Origin: Reinekea marina
GTDB taxonomy: Bacteria; Pseudomonadota; Gammaproteobacteria; Pseudomonadales; Natronospirillaceae
Length of the DNA stretch: 64,000 bases
Reading direction: 5' to 3'
NCBI RefSeq assembly: GCF_030409715.1
Contig: NZ_JAUFQI010000001.1
Coordinates: 3,088,501-3,152,500 of the forward strand
The translations under genes and the position numbers were made by a program. Shown here piece after piece: positions 8,217 to 17,091 of this stretch. Positions within the stretch are counted from its first letter, which is position 1. Each line of letters opens with the position of its first letter. The notes beneath the pieces are model-generated. The model was given only the letters and a program-made list of their open reading frames with translations, was not told the DNA's origin and did not search any database.

Positions 8217-9491
8217 TTAGTTACTCGAATTTGAAGTCAAATAGTGTTTACGTGACCACATTTTCATTTTATCTAATTTTCGTAATCGAGTACCCACTGA
8301 TTCTATCGTTGTTTTGACAGGAGCGTTGTTATTTACAATTTCAGCCAACGCAAATTCCATCGAACTCCAAAAACGTTTCATTTCTGGAATGTCTGGCATG
8401 GTTTCACCAGTAGCGGCCATAATATAGGTATGCGCAATGAGCACATCCGCTTTTAGTTCGGACATAAATTGCTTATTCGCGGCCGCACCGATCGGTCTAT
8501 CTGCATCAATGGTTTTAACGCCATTATAGGTCACAACGTACTCTTCCAAAAATTTCTTCGCCATTTCGGTGTTTGGCGACGAACTGTTGATGGCCGCAGA
8601 TAAGAATCCAACAAAAGGTCGCCCTAATCCAGCACTGTCGTCAACTCGCGGAAATTTAGCTAAACCAAAATTCATATTCGCAGCCTTCAACTCATTCCAA
8701 ACCCAAGGGCCATTAATATTCATGGCAATATTTCCTTCCTTAAAGCCGGTCATCATTGCGCCCCAGTCGCTTCCATCGCCTTCTTCGATTACGCCTTCTT
8801 TAACCAACTTTTGAAGCAACGATAAACCTTTCACTGCACCGCGATTATCAACACCGACTTCGGTTAATTGATACGCCTGATTTACTTTTTTAAATGAAAA
8901 ACCACCAGCCGAGGTGACTAACGGCCAAGTGAAGTAAACATTGGTGGTTGGCCACATAATAGCGCGCTTGCCTTGCTTACGAAGTTGCTTGTCTAGGGCG
9001 ATGACTTCATCCCAGCTTTTTGGTGGTTCAGAAATAAGGTCTTTATTATAAATAAGAGAAATGGCTTCCATGGCAATGGGGTAACCGTATATGGCATCCC
9101 CAACCGTTACCGCATTCCAAGCAAAATCATCAATGGTATTAAACAGCTCAACAGAAGGCTGCACGGGCTCTAAATAGCCTTCATTAATCCAATTACCAAA
9201 ACGATCGTGTGGCCAAATAATGATATCCGGTCCTTCAGCCGTTGCAGCTACACGGTTGTAACGGTTGGCTGGGTCGCCATGACCTTCAGGCCAATCGTCT
9301 TGCGATTCAATTTTAACATCCATACCCGTGGCTTGCTGAAACTGCTCGGCAAGCTTTGCCAGCCCGGCTATTCCCTTATCATTGTTTATCCAAACTACTA
9401 AGGTGTTGTCTTTAAAAGCTTGCGCGGCTGGAATTAGCATGGCCAACAAGAGGCCAATGGCACTCATTTTTATTGTTTTATTAGGATTCAT
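8217..9491 (-). CDS. malE: Maltose/maltodextrin-binding protein MalE-like, without transporter genes nearby
   Basis: A 424-residue periplasmic solute-binding protein. A Sec signal peptide (residues 1-25, ending AAQA) is followed by LVVWINNDKGIAGLAKL, GPDIIIWPHDRFGNW, YPIAMEAISLIYNKDL, YFTWPLVTSAGG, MNINGPWVW and PFVGFLSAAINSSSPN, each aligning with E. coli MalE. Ligand residues of MBP such as the W and D in WINxDKG and the Y/W in NGPWxW are kept, so a maltodextrin-like ligand is likely. About 25 extra residues lie at the C-terminus. No malF, malG, malK or regulator is adjacent, so a partner permease must be elsewhere. A GGAGAAG ribosome site precedes ATG 9491. Confidence 0.88.
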   Translation of the reverse strand: MNPNKTIKMSAIGLLLAMLIPAAQAFKDNTLVVWINNDKGIAGLAKLAEQFQQATGMDVKIESQDDWPEGHGDPANRYNRVAATAEGPDIIIWPHDRFGNWINEGYLEPVQPSVELFNTIDDFAWNAVTVGDAIYGYPIAMEAISLIYNKDLISEPPKSWDEVIALDKQLRKQGKRAIMWPTTNVYFTWPLVTSAGGFSFKKVNQAYQLTEVGVDNRGAVKGLSLLQKLVKEGVIEEGDGSDWGAMMTGFKEGNIAMNINGPWVWNELKAANMNFGLAKFPRVDDSAGLGRPFVGFLSAAINSSSPNTEMAKKFLEEYVVTYNGVKTIDADRPIGAAANKQFMSELKADVLIAHTYIMAATGETMPDIPEMKRFWSSMEFALAEIVNNNAPVKTTIESVGTRLRKLDKMKMWSRKHYLTSNSSN

Positions 9492-9540
9492 ATACTTCTC
9501 CGATCCAGATCAATAGTTCTGTAATTTAGAGGAGCGCCGC

Positions 9541-9569
9541 CTGATTTCTCTATGAAAACGGTTTATACT
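9541..9569 (+). promoter_or_regulatory. Possible sigma-70 promoter for ubiH
   Basis: CTGATT (9541-9546), 17-nt spacer, TATACT (9564-9569) in the divergent malE/ubiH interval, about 85 nt before the ubiH ATG. The -10 is good and the -35 only moderate. Confidence 0.35.
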
Positions 9570-9654
9570 GGCCGCTCTGCAACACAAAAATGCGCAAATG
9601 CCCCATCGTTGAGAATCAAGTGTAGCAATGCCCACTGAAACGGAAAGTTGGAAA

Positions 9655-10857
9655 ATGGAAAAGTACGAGTTAGTTATTGTAGGTGGAGGAATGGTAGGCC
9701 TGACTATGGCCCTTGCACTGCGGCCTATGCTCGAATTAAACGCTAAAATCACATTGATTGATCCCGCGCCAGAACCCTCCGATACCGATTTAGCCTCACC
9801 AAGTTTTGATGATCGAGCAACGGCTCTTTCGAAATACAGTTTTAACGCATTAGCCGCTTTAGGCATCTCTACTCTAGATCAACACAGCAGCCCTATTAAA
9901 GCCATCGAGGTCTCCGATCGAGGACATGCAGGTTACCATTTAATGGAAGCAACTGAGCAAGGCTTAGATCAATTCGGTGCGGTTATTGCGAACAAAACCT
10001 TAGGCCTTCTGCTTTGGCAAAAAGCTAAATCGCTGAATATTGAGTACCGTTTCAACCAACGGGTGTCTACCATTAAGCCCGACGCTCGTGGACACACGTT
10101 ATCGCTCAGCAATGAAGATAAGATTCACAGTCAATTCGTTCTGCTGTGTGATGGCGGTCGTTCTGGACTACACCATCAACTGGGCTTACAAGAAACCATC
10201 ACAAATTTTCAAGCCCACGCTCGCATTGCCATTATTAAAGCAAAAAAACCGCACGCAGGTACGGCCTATGAACGATTCACACAACAAGGGCCTATTGCTT
10301 TATTGCCTTTTGGCGATTACAGCGCCTTAGTCTGGACCATACCGAATGATCGCTACGAAAAGATATCCCAGTTCGATAAATCACAATCGCTGGCATGGCT
10401 AAATGAGCAGGTCGGTCAGCGCTTAGGGTTAATCGAAGACATAAGCGATTGGCAAGACTACCCGCTGGTTGAAAAGCAATTACCGGTCTCTATCAGTCAC
10501 GGGTTTTTAGCGCTCGGAAATGCGGCAGCCACCTTGCATCCCGTTGCAGGCCAGGGGTTCAATTTGGCCATTCGTGGAATGATGCGCAGCGCCCAAACCC
10601 TGAACAACGCTTACCGGCATAATCAAGCCATGCCAAGTTTCGAACAGTGCCAGTGCTTAGCGTCTGAATTGCAGAAAGACCAAAAGACAACCGCATTATT
10701 TTCGAATCGTCTTATTTCTTTATTTGGTTCACCCCAACCCGCTATTCAAGTGGGTCGCGGCTTAGGGTTAAATAGCCTCGATCGCCACCCGCTATTGAGC
10801 CAATCGTTCGCTTTGGCAGGCATGGGATTATTACAACAGGCTCCGGGCTTAATTTGA
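9655..10857 (+). CDS. ubiH: FAD-dependent ubiquinone biosynthesis hydroxylase UbiH
   Basis: A 400-residue flavoprotein monooxygenase that hydroxylates a ring position of the ubiquinone precursor. The GxGxxG FAD motif VIVGGGMVGLTMAL is at residues 7-20, the DG motif (LLCDGGRSGLHHQLG) lies mid-protein, and the second FAD motif ALGNAAATLHPVAGQGFNL is of the UbiH type. The frame is open back to 9628, but ATG 9655 places the FAD motif at the usual distance from the N-terminus, so that start is preferred. The gene is 7 nt upstream of a second hydroxylase, as in the ubiH-ubiI pair; the usual pepP neighbour is absent. The name UbiH versus its paralogues rests on motif and order. Confidence 0.85.
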   Translation: MEKYELVIVGGGMVGLTMALALRPMLELNAKITLIDPAPEPSDTDLASPSFDDRATALSKYSFNALAALGISTLDQHSSPIKAIEVSDRGHAGYHLMEATEQGLDQFGAVIANKTLGLLLWQKAKSLNIEYRFNQRVSTIKPDARGHTLSLSNEDKIHSQFVLLCDGGRSGLHHQLGLQETITNFQAHARIAIIKAKKPHAGTAYERFTQQGPIALLPFGDYSALVWTIPNDRYEKISQFDKSQSLAWLNEQVGQRLGLIEDISDWQDYPLVEKQLPVSISHGFLALGNAAATLHPVAGQGFNLAIRGMMRSAQTLNNAYRHNQAMPSFEQCQCLASELQKDQKTTALFSNRLISLFGSPQPAIQVGRGLGLNSLDRHPLLSQSFALAGMGLLQQAPGLI

Positions 10858-10864
10858 GGTTTCG

Positions 10865-12079
10865 ATGACGCATACAAACTCACACGACATCATCATTTCA
10901 GGCGCAGGTCTGGTTGGACTTTCACTTGCATTAGCTTGCGCGCAAAAAGGGTTCAAAATTGCTTTAATCGAGAAAAATGCGCCACAGCCTCTAACATTAG
11001 AATCAGGGCAGTTTTCGCCTCGAGTCAGTGCTATTAATCATGCCAGTGAACGATTTTTACGATCGATTGGGGTTTGGCAAACCCTGCCAAGACAGCGCAT
11101 GTGTGGATACAATAAAATGCATGTATGGGATGGACTTGGCAGTGCTGCATTAAATTTTAATGCCGATGAAGTTCAAGCCAGCCACCTGGGGCATATAATC
11201 GAAAACAACCTCATAATTGATGCCTTGTGGCAAGGTATTTACCAGCACCAGTCCATTGATTTGTTTTTATCGAAGCAGGTAACTGGCCTTGAACAAAACA
11301 AGGAACGCGCGAACGTTATCCTATCTAGCCAAGAACAACTCAGCGCCTCATTAGTGGTAGGCGCTGAAGGTAAGTACTCACCTATTCGTCAATTAGCGGA
11401 AATTGAAACCTATGATTGGGATTATCAACACACCGCAATCGTGACTACGGTTACACACCAGCACTACCATGATCATTGCGCTCAACAGGTCTTTTTAGAC
11501 TCCGGTCCGTTGGCATTTTTGCCCTTAAGTGATGAACTTGACGGTCAAAATAAAAGCAGCATTGTTTGGTCAGTAAAAACCCCGCAGGCTGAAACACTTT
11601 TGGCGCTATCCGATGGCGAATTTCGAAATGCACTGAATCAAGCCTTTGAACATAAACTTGGGGAAATCGACGCCATAGACACTCGTTTTTCATTTCCACT
11701 GAAAGCTCAACAGGCAAAAACGGTATTCAAAGATCGAGTCGCTATCGTTGGCGATGCGGCCCACACTATTCACCCGCTTGCAGGCTTGGGTGTAAACCTC
11801 GGCTTTTTAGACGCGGCGGCCTTAGCTCAGGAGCTCACAAGAGCAAAGCAAAAACAGATCGACCTAACACACCCCTTCGTATTGCGGCGCTATCAACGTA
11901 CACGAAAATCACATAATTGGGCCGTTGCAGCTTTAATGGAAGCCTTGAAACGCGGTTTTGACACTCAGCATCCTTTTTCTGTCTTAGCTCGTAATGCGGG
12001 TATGAATTTACTCAATAAGCACTCACTAGCCAAAAGACCGTTAATCTTGGCAGCTCTGGGCGATATTGGGACCAATTAG
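10865..12079 (+). CDS. ubiI: FAD-dependent ubiquinone hydroxylase, UbiI/VisC-like
   Basis: A 404-residue paralogue of the preceding UbiH. It has FAD motif IIISGAGLVGLSLALACAQ (about residues 9-27), the middle motif VVGAEGKYSPIRQLAEI, and the C-terminal GDAAHTIHPLAGLGVNLGFLD. The GLGxNLGFLDAAALAQ variant is seen in UbiI/VisC and UbiF type enzymes rather than UbiH. UbiI performs the C5 ring hydroxylation, and UbiF acts on C6; sequence reading alone does not fully separate them. Gene order after ubiH favours UbiI. It uses molecular oxygen and membrane-bound substrate. Confidence 0.8.
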   Translation: MTHTNSHDIIISGAGLVGLSLALACAQKGFKIALIEKNAPQPLTLESGQFSPRVSAINHASERFLRSIGVWQTLPRQRMCGYNKMHVWDGLGSAALNFNADEVQASHLGHIIENNLIIDALWQGIYQHQSIDLFLSKQVTGLEQNKERANVILSSQEQLSASLVVGAEGKYSPIRQLAEIETYDWDYQHTAIVTTVTHQHYHDHCAQQVFLDSGPLAFLPLSDELDGQNKSSIVWSVKTPQAETLLALSDGEFRNALNQAFEHKLGEIDAIDTRFSFPLKAQQAKTVFKDRVAIVGDAAHTIHPLAGLGVNLGFLDAAALAQELTRAKQKQIDLTHPFVLRRYQRTRKSHNWAVAALMEALKRGFDTQHPFSVLARNAGMNLLNKHSLAKRPLILAALGDIGTN

Positions 12080-12161
12080 CGGTAGAATTAACTTGGCTTT
12101 CTACCCTAAATGCCTCATTTTGCGATACCATGCGCGCCATTCCATAACGTAGACATCAATC

Positions 12162-12632
12162 ATGTTTGAAATTGCTTTGTTTGAACCTCAAATCGCGCCT
12201 AATACGGGCAATATTATTCGATTGGTTGCCAATAACGGTTGTAAATTGCATTTGATCGAGCCACTTGGGTTTTCTCTGGATGAAAAAAAGGTTCGACGCG
12301 CTGGGCTGGATTACCATGATTTAGCCAACGTAACCATTCACCCAAATTACAACGCCTTTAAAGAGGCCATGGGCGAGAAACGGATAATTGCTTGCACCAC
12401 CAAGGGCACGCGCTTTCATAGCGATGTTCAATACCGAGAAGATGACGTTTTACTTTTTGGCGCAGAAACACACGGTTTACACCCTGATGTGATGGACAGC
12501 ATCGCGCCGGAACACCGAATAAAAATTCCTATGCGTGAATCAAACCGTAGCCTAAATTTATCTAACGCGGTAGCTATTATCTCGTATGAAGCATGGCGAC
12601 AACTCGACTATATAGATGCTATTCAATTTTAA
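12162..12632 (+). CDS. trmL: tRNA (cytidine(34)-2'-O)-methyltransferase TrmL
   Basis: A 156-residue SPOUT-class methyltransferase, nearly the same length as E. coli TrmL (157). It 2'-O-methylates the wobble nucleotide of two tRNA-Leu isoacceptors with SAM. The motifs in order are [20 protein letters not shown] near the N-terminus, [14 protein letters not shown], and [18 protein letters not shown], which form the trefoil-knot SAM site. It follows ubiI after 82 nt and is followed by a 321-nt gap holding a hairpin. Confidence 0.95.
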   Translation: MFEIALFEPQIAPNTGNIIRLVANNGCKLHLIEPLGFSLDEKKVRRAGLDYHDLANVTIHPNYNAFKEAMGEKRIIACTTKGTRFHSDVQYREDDVLLFGAETHGLHPDVMDSIAPEHRIKIPMRESNRSLNLSNAVAIISYEAWRQLDYIDAIQF

Positions 12633-12953
12633 TCGCTAAGCGGTAAATTCGTCTCAAGCTGATTGCCTTCCTCTCGTTTAATTAACCACTGTCTCTGGCT
12701 GCTAGAACAGTGGTTCGAAACCATTTGCGCTTTCCTCACTCAGAGCCTAGCCTTTGTGTTAGAACATTCTAATTTGGTATCTGCATAAAACGTCACCTTT
12801 TTATTACTTATAGTGCTAAAAGAAGAGGTTTTTGTTAAAAAACTCGTGATTTATGCCCATAAAAAGGCTTTAAACTCAGGCAGTTAACCGAATATATTGC
12901 TAAACTACATGAAATATGCGAAAAACAGTTAGCTCGCAGGGTAAACAAAAACA
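12633..12953. other. Intergenic region before the msh operon
   Basis: 321 nt with no supported gene. The left half has an 8-bp hairpin (listed separately). The right half is AT-rich and presumably holds the msh promoter, but I found no -35/-10 pair good enough to assign. A T-loop-like GGTTCGAAACC is present without the rest of a tRNA. Confidence 0.5.
12684..12715 (+). other. Inverted repeat downstream of trmL
   Basis: AACCACTG (12684-12691) and CAGTGGTT (12708-12715) form a perfect 8-bp stem with a 16-nt loop, 52 nt after the trmL stop. No T-tract follows on either strand. It may be a transcript-end stabiliser rather than an intrinsic terminator. Confidence 0.35.
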
Positions 12954-13910
12954 ATGCTAAAAAGAATGGTAAACAAATCAGCCACGGCGCAATGGCTCTA
13001 TTTAACCTCACAAAGTATGACGGTTTTTCGTACGCAAGCGAGTTTAGGGAAGTTGCCCAGCGTTCATATTGTCGCGCATCAAGCGGTTGAAGATCCGCTA
13101 CTTCATCCGGCCGCACATGTCGATTGGGTAAAAAAACATCTCAAGGGCAACATCAATCTTTTATTAGCCGACTCCCTTTACCAGTTATTGTTATCTGATG
13201 TTCCTGAGGTTCCTGAGGATGAAATTGAATCGGCTATAGAATTTAAAGCCGCCGACTTAATTCATTACGATATCGAAGAAGCCGCCCTCGACGTCATTCA
13301 ATTACCGGATGAGGCTTACCGAGGCCGCATGAAAATGGCCTTTATTATTGCCACGCAAAAAAAGCCTTTGCGAGAATGGTCCATGGCTCTCATTCAAAAA
13401 GGCATTCGCATTGATGTCATCGATGTAGAGCACACGCAATTGCGCAATTTAACAGTTCATTTACAAAATTACAGCGAAACCGGATTATTCCATTTAGAAA
13501 ACGCACGTGGCCGCTTAGTTTTAAATTTTTCCGGTGAAATGGTGTTGTCTCGAACCTTTGATTCCGGCCTATCTACCTTGATCACCGAAAATACGATTCA
13601 AGAAGATGAGCTGGAGATCACTCAATCTGACGACGCTCAAGATGATATTCAACTGGAAACGCTTGTATTGGAGATGCGACGCTCATTTGATTACTACGAA
13701 TCGCAATTAGGTTTGGGCTCCATTGCTGAGGTGCATTTGCTGTGTTTACCAGAGCATGCCGAACTGTCGACTAAATTAGCACATAAACTTGGCATGCGAT
13801 TTTCGCCCATTACCTTGTCTGATTTTATGCAATTTACTTCAGCAGATGAGCTCATAGACCCAAACCAGATGCTAGCACTTGCGGGCACAGCATTTAGGGA
13901 GACTGTGTAA
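12954..13910 (+). CDS. mshI: MSHA biogenesis protein MshI (PilM-like)
   Basis: A 318-residue cytoplasmic protein with the actin-like PilM/GspL cytoplasmic-domain pattern; no membrane segment is visible. Typical pieces are the short strand LYLTSQSMTVFRTQ, the PEVPEDEIESAIEFKAADLI segment (the family E-x-E-x-A-x-x-F/W-E pattern), and IDVIDVEHTQLRNL. It is the first gene of the msh run and overlaps the next start (TAATG). In type IV pili, PilM-like proteins bind the N-terminus of the PilN-like partner, here the next gene. A later in-frame ATG at 12966 is an alternative start. Confidence 0.82.
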   Translation: MLKRMVNKSATAQWLYLTSQSMTVFRTQASLGKLPSVHIVAHQAVEDPLLHPAAHVDWVKKHLKGNINLLLADSLYQLLLSDVPEVPEDEIESAIEFKAADLIHYDIEEAALDVIQLPDEAYRGRMKMAFIIATQKKPLREWSMALIQKGIRIDVIDVEHTQLRNLTVHLQNYSETGLFHLENARGRLVLNFSGEMVLSRTFDSGLSTLITENTIQEDELEITQSDDAQDDIQLETLVLEMRRSFDYYESQLGLGSIAEVHLLCLPEHAELSTKLAHKLGMRFSPITLSDFMQFTSADELIDPNQMLALAGTAFRETV

Positions 13911-14524
13911 TGACCAAACAAGTTAACCTTGTCTCTGCCGATTTATTGCCAGGGTACGGCCCTGTGCAATTACCGGTTTTTATTTGGGTATTTTTGGCTT
14001 CACTTATTTGCGCCGTGCTATGGGTTTTATCAGCCTACAACACGCGTGCTGAATTAACTGCTGAACAAATGATTTGGAAAAATAGCGCGAGCAATCAACA
14101 GCAAGCACTGGTTTCTTACCAATCGTTGCACCCTGAAATGTTTAATGAAGAACAGCTTGAACAACTTAACGTGTCCTTAACAGCCGACCTAAACCTAAGG
14201 CGAACCACGTTACAAGATTTAGCCGATCAACTTGAAAATTCAATTGAAGGTTTTACCTCGCCCTTGAAGCAATTATCAGACTATGACGTCAATGGCCTTT
14301 GGCTAGAGACTATTCATCTTCGTAACGGTCAACGATCTTTCAGCTTAACAGGCTATGCTCAAACGCCTGAATTAATCCCCGAATACATTGCTCAGTTAGG
14401 TAACTCTGAATTTAAGGGCATTTCTATTCAACAGCTCAGCGTACAAAAAGAAGCTAATCAGCGCGGTTTGTGGCGCTTCAGTTTGTCTAACGACAAACAA
14501 ATAGATATGGCGGAGGTACGTTAA
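13910..14524 (+). CDS. PilN-like MSHA assembly protein
   Basis: A 204-residue bitopic inner-membrane protein. A short cytoplasmic N-terminus (MTKQVNLVSADLLP, resembling the PilN peptide that docks on PilM) precedes one membrane helix (about residues 22-43) and a periplasmic region with coiled-coil tendency (about 48-120). It corresponds to the second 'mshI' or PilN-like gene of MSHA loci. It starts in the mshI stop (TAATG), and its own stop overlaps the mshJ start by 1 nt. It should form the alignment complex with MshI, MshJ and MshK. Confidence 0.75.
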   Translation: MTKQVNLVSADLLPGYGPVQLPVFIWVFLASLICAVLWVLSAYNTRAELTAEQMIWKNSASNQQQALVSYQSLHPEMFNEEQLEQLNVSLTADLNLRRTTLQDLADQLENSIEGFTSPLKQLSDYDVNGLWLETIHLRNGQRSFSLTGYAQTPELIPEYIAQLGNSEFKGISIQQLSVQKEANQRGLWRFSLSNDKQIDMAEVR

Positions 14525-15171
14525 TGTTTTCCAAAAATGTCTATAAACTCAGGTTAGGTCTCGACCGGCTCAACATCCGTGAACGTTACATGTTGTTAGC
14601 GATTGTATTTGCCTCAGGAACCTTATTGGCCCAGGGCTATTTAATGCTCACGGGTTTAGACAATCACGATTCCGTCATTAACGCGACTAAGCAATATAAA
14701 GAAGAAACTGAGACCTACCAGAAAGAGTTGGCCGATTTAGAATCTGCTGCAAATAATCCGCGTATTGTCGCCCTACAAAACAGTAACCAAAAGCTTGAAG
14801 AGTCGATTGAAAAGCTTGATACCCGCATCGATAAAATCGCCAGTTTACTCATTACGCCAGAACGCATGGCATCGGTTATCCGGCAAATTCTCAATAAGCA
14901 AAGTAACCTAACGTTGCAACGTTTTCATGTGCTGCCCGTGGTTAAACTTCAGGCCAGCACAGATATTGATACGATTTTTTACCAGCACACGATAGAGATT
15001 ACGTTAACAGGAGAATTCGAAGCCTTTGTTAGCTATTTAGAAACCATAGAAGCGCTACCTGAAGAATTATTTTGGGATGACCTCATCATCGATACTCAAT
15101 CGTTCCCGCAGCTAGAATTTAAATTGCAAGTGCATACGTTAAGTCGCCAGGAGGAATGGTTAAATGTATAA
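14524..15171 (+). CDS. mshJ: MSHA biogenesis protein MshJ (PilO/GspM-like)
   Basis: A 215-residue protein with one N-terminal membrane helix (about residues 21-41, RYMLLAIVFASGTLLAQGYL) and a coiled-coil stretch (about 55-105), then a ferredoxin-like periplasmic domain. This is the PilO/GspM layout. The ending FEAFVSYLETIEALPEELFWDDL is characteristic of MshJ. It overlaps mshK by 8 nt. Function: inner-membrane alignment subunit of the MSHA pilus machine, by family analogy. Confidence 0.82.
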   Translation: MFSKNVYKLRLGLDRLNIRERYMLLAIVFASGTLLAQGYLMLTGLDNHDSVINATKQYKEETETYQKELADLESAANNPRIVALQNSNQKLEESIEKLDTRIDKIASLLITPERMASVIRQILNKQSNLTLQRFHVLPVVKLQASTDIDTIFYQHTIEITLTGEFEAFVSYLETIEALPEELFWDDLIIDTQSFPQLEFKLQVHTLSRQEEWLNV

Positions 15172-15523
15172 ATTAATGGCCACCGTTTTTCTTCTGTGCA
15201 CAGCCTTAAGCTTGCCAACGCACGCGAATCCAATGCGTCCTGATAATTACTCCGCTCCTAAACAAAATACGAGCACGGTCGTTAGAAAGGCTAAACCGGC
15301 ATCGTTTTCTTTGAGCGATATCGCCATTACCGGCGATTTACGGTTCGCGACCATTAACAATAAAACGCTCACCTTAAATGACCAAATCAGTGGATTTAAA
15401 GTGACGCAGATAGAAGCCGAATTTGTTGTACTAGCTCAAGGCAGCACAACTCGAACTCTTTACTTAAAGACTCCGGGCAGTTTTAAAATTGTTCCGTCAA
15501 CAGAGGATTCCCCGAGTGAATAA
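15164..15523 (+). CDS. mshK: MSHA biogenesis protein MshK (PilP/GspC-like)
   Basis: A 119-residue exported protein. A signal peptide (residues 1-21, ending THA) precedes a short domain with TINNKTLTLNDQISGFKVTQ and FVVLAQGSTTRTLYLK, the small beta-domain seen in PilP/GspC homology regions. Such proteins link the inner-membrane complex to the secretin, here MshL, the next gene. A strong AGGAGG ribosome site (about 15149-15154) lies inside the 3' end of mshJ. The reading frame overlaps the mshL start by 8 nt. Confidence 0.78.
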   Translation: MYKLMATVFLLCTALSLPTHANPMRPDNYSAPKQNTSTVVRKAKPASFSLSDIAITGDLRFATINNKTLTLNDQISGFKVTQIEAEFVVLAQGSTTRTLYLKTPGSFKIVPSTEDSPSE

Positions 15524-17090
15524 GATACTCTCTACCAGCATATACGCACTGACAGTGACCGTTTTCGCGGCCTGTGCAGGAAACCCTAGTCAAGAGGCTG
15601 ATACGGGCTTTAGTGCTAGGGCCGCACTTGCGGCGGAACGACAAAACGCGGTGGCTCAGCCCAATGATGCAACGGGGAACGTGGCTTCACCACTGACCTT
15701 GACGGATGATTTATTAGCGGTCGACCAAGCGCCCAAAGTCACTCGCATTGATATTGAAGCCAACAATAGACCTGCAGCGGCTTTCTTTGCGGATTTAGGC
15801 AAAAGCCAAAATGTAAATCTACTGTTAGACCCGCGCATCACCGGCAACATCAGCTTGTCTTTACGAGGTGTGACTCTAAAACAAACACTTTCCGCGCTAC
15901 GCGACAGTTACGGCTTTGACTTTGAACGCACAAGCTACGGTTACCGTGTTATTCCGAACCAAATATCAACGCGCGTTTATAAACTTAACTACCTAAATGT
16001 AAAACGTACGGGTGAATCGAATACAAATATTGGCAGCGGCGAAGACGACAGCAGCAATAGCGTAAAAACCACCACTGGCAACGTCTCTAACCTTAACAGC
16101 GAAGGTTCTAGCGACAGTTTTTGGGGAAGTTTGCAAGAATCTCTTCAAGGTTTTATCCAAAGCAGTGAAGATGACTCAAACGTAATCATAAACCCTCAAA
16201 CAGGCTTGTTAGTTGTGCGCGCCTCCTCTGTTGAGCATAACGCCATTCAACGATTCTTGGCCGACGCTGAGTTGACCTTGCAAAAGCAGGTGATCATTGA
16301 AGCCAAAATTGTAGAAGTCACTCTCGATAACGAGTTTAAATCGGGCATCAATTGGAGTATTTTTGATAATGACTTAGCCAGTGGCAATGCGAATGGCACA
16401 CTATCTTTAGATGGCGGAACCGTTCCAAGCATTAGCGAAGCAGGCGGAGTATTTAACATTAGCTTGGGTATTAATAACTTTACCTCAATGCTTCAGCTGT
16501 TAGATCACCAAGGTGATGTTCAAGTTTTGTCTAGCCCTAGAGTGTCGACCATCAATAACCAAAAGGCGGTCATCAAAGTGGGGGTCGATGATTATTTTGC
16601 GACCAGTGCTACTCAAAACGTGAGTAATTCAGATTCGAGCTCTGGCACAACGAACAGCGCACCCTTTACCCTTGAGAAAATATTCTCGGGTATTGCGCTT
16701 GATGTTACCCCTCAAATTTCAAACGATGACAGCGTGACTTTGCACGTAAGACCTTCGGTAACGGAAGTTGTAGAGCGCACTAAAGTGATTAACGTGGGCG
16801 ACCAAAGTTACTCGCTGCCTTTGGCTTACTCAAATATCCGCGAATCTGACAGCATCATTCGTGCGCAAAGCGGCCAAATTGTTGTAATAGGCGGCTTATT
16901 GCAACAAAAACAAGATAATGGCAATACCGGCATTCCATTTTTAGCCAAAGTGCCAATCATTAAGTATTTGTTTAACCAAGAGCGACGTACAACGCGTAAG
17001 AGTGAGTTGGTTATTTTACTCAAGCCTACTGTTTACGATCAGTACACCAGCTTAGACGACATCGATGATGTGCTAGGAAGAATTCAATAG
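15516..17090 (+). CDS. mshL: MSHA secretin lipoprotein MshL
   Basis: A 524-residue outer-membrane secretin. I chose GTG 15516 (MNKILSTSIYALTVTVFAAC) because it gives a clean lipoprotein signal with lipobox FAAC and has AGAGG 9 nt upstream. The longer TTG start at 15489 would bury it. After an N-terminal STN-like domain (VNLLLDPRITGNISLSLRGV) and a Ser-rich linker comes the secretin C-domain with IIEAKIVEVTLDNEFKSGI, VLSSPRVSTINNQKAVIKVG and the hallmark VVIGGLLQQK, then GIPFLAKVPIIKYLF. It forms the ring through which the MSHA pilus leaves the cell. Confidence 0.92.
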   Translation: MNKILSTSIYALTVTVFAACAGNPSQEADTGFSARAALAAERQNAVAQPNDATGNVASPLTLTDDLLAVDQAPKVTRIDIEANNRPAAAFFADLGKSQNVNLLLDPRITGNISLSLRGVTLKQTLSALRDSYGFDFERTSYGYRVIPNQISTRVYKLNYLNVKRTGESNTNIGSGEDDSSNSVKTTTGNVSNLNSEGSSDSFWGSLQESLQGFIQSSEDDSNVIINPQTGLLVVRASSVEHNAIQRFLADAELTLQKQVIIEAKIVEVTLDNEFKSGINWSIFDNDLASGNANGTLSLDGGTVPSISEAGGVFNISLGINNFTSMLQLLDHQGDVQVLSSPRVSTINNQKAVIKVGVDDYFATSATQNVSNSDSSSGTTNSAPFTLEKIFSGIALDVTPQISNDDSVTLHVRPSVTEVVERTKVINVGDQSYSLPLAYSNIRESDSIIRAQSGQIVVIGGLLQQKQDNGNTGIPFLAKVPIIKYLFNQERRTTRKSELVILLKPTVYDQYTSLDDIDDVLGRIQ

Positions 17091-17091
17091 T

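Noticed and set aside
12684..12730. tRNA-like T-arm (GGTTCGAAACC)
   Set aside because: No acceptor stem, D-arm or anticodon arm can be built around it.
15489..15515. Longer mshL start at TTG 15489
   Set aside because: It adds nine residues in front of a clean lipoprotein signal peptide; GTG 15516 has a ribosome site at good spacing.
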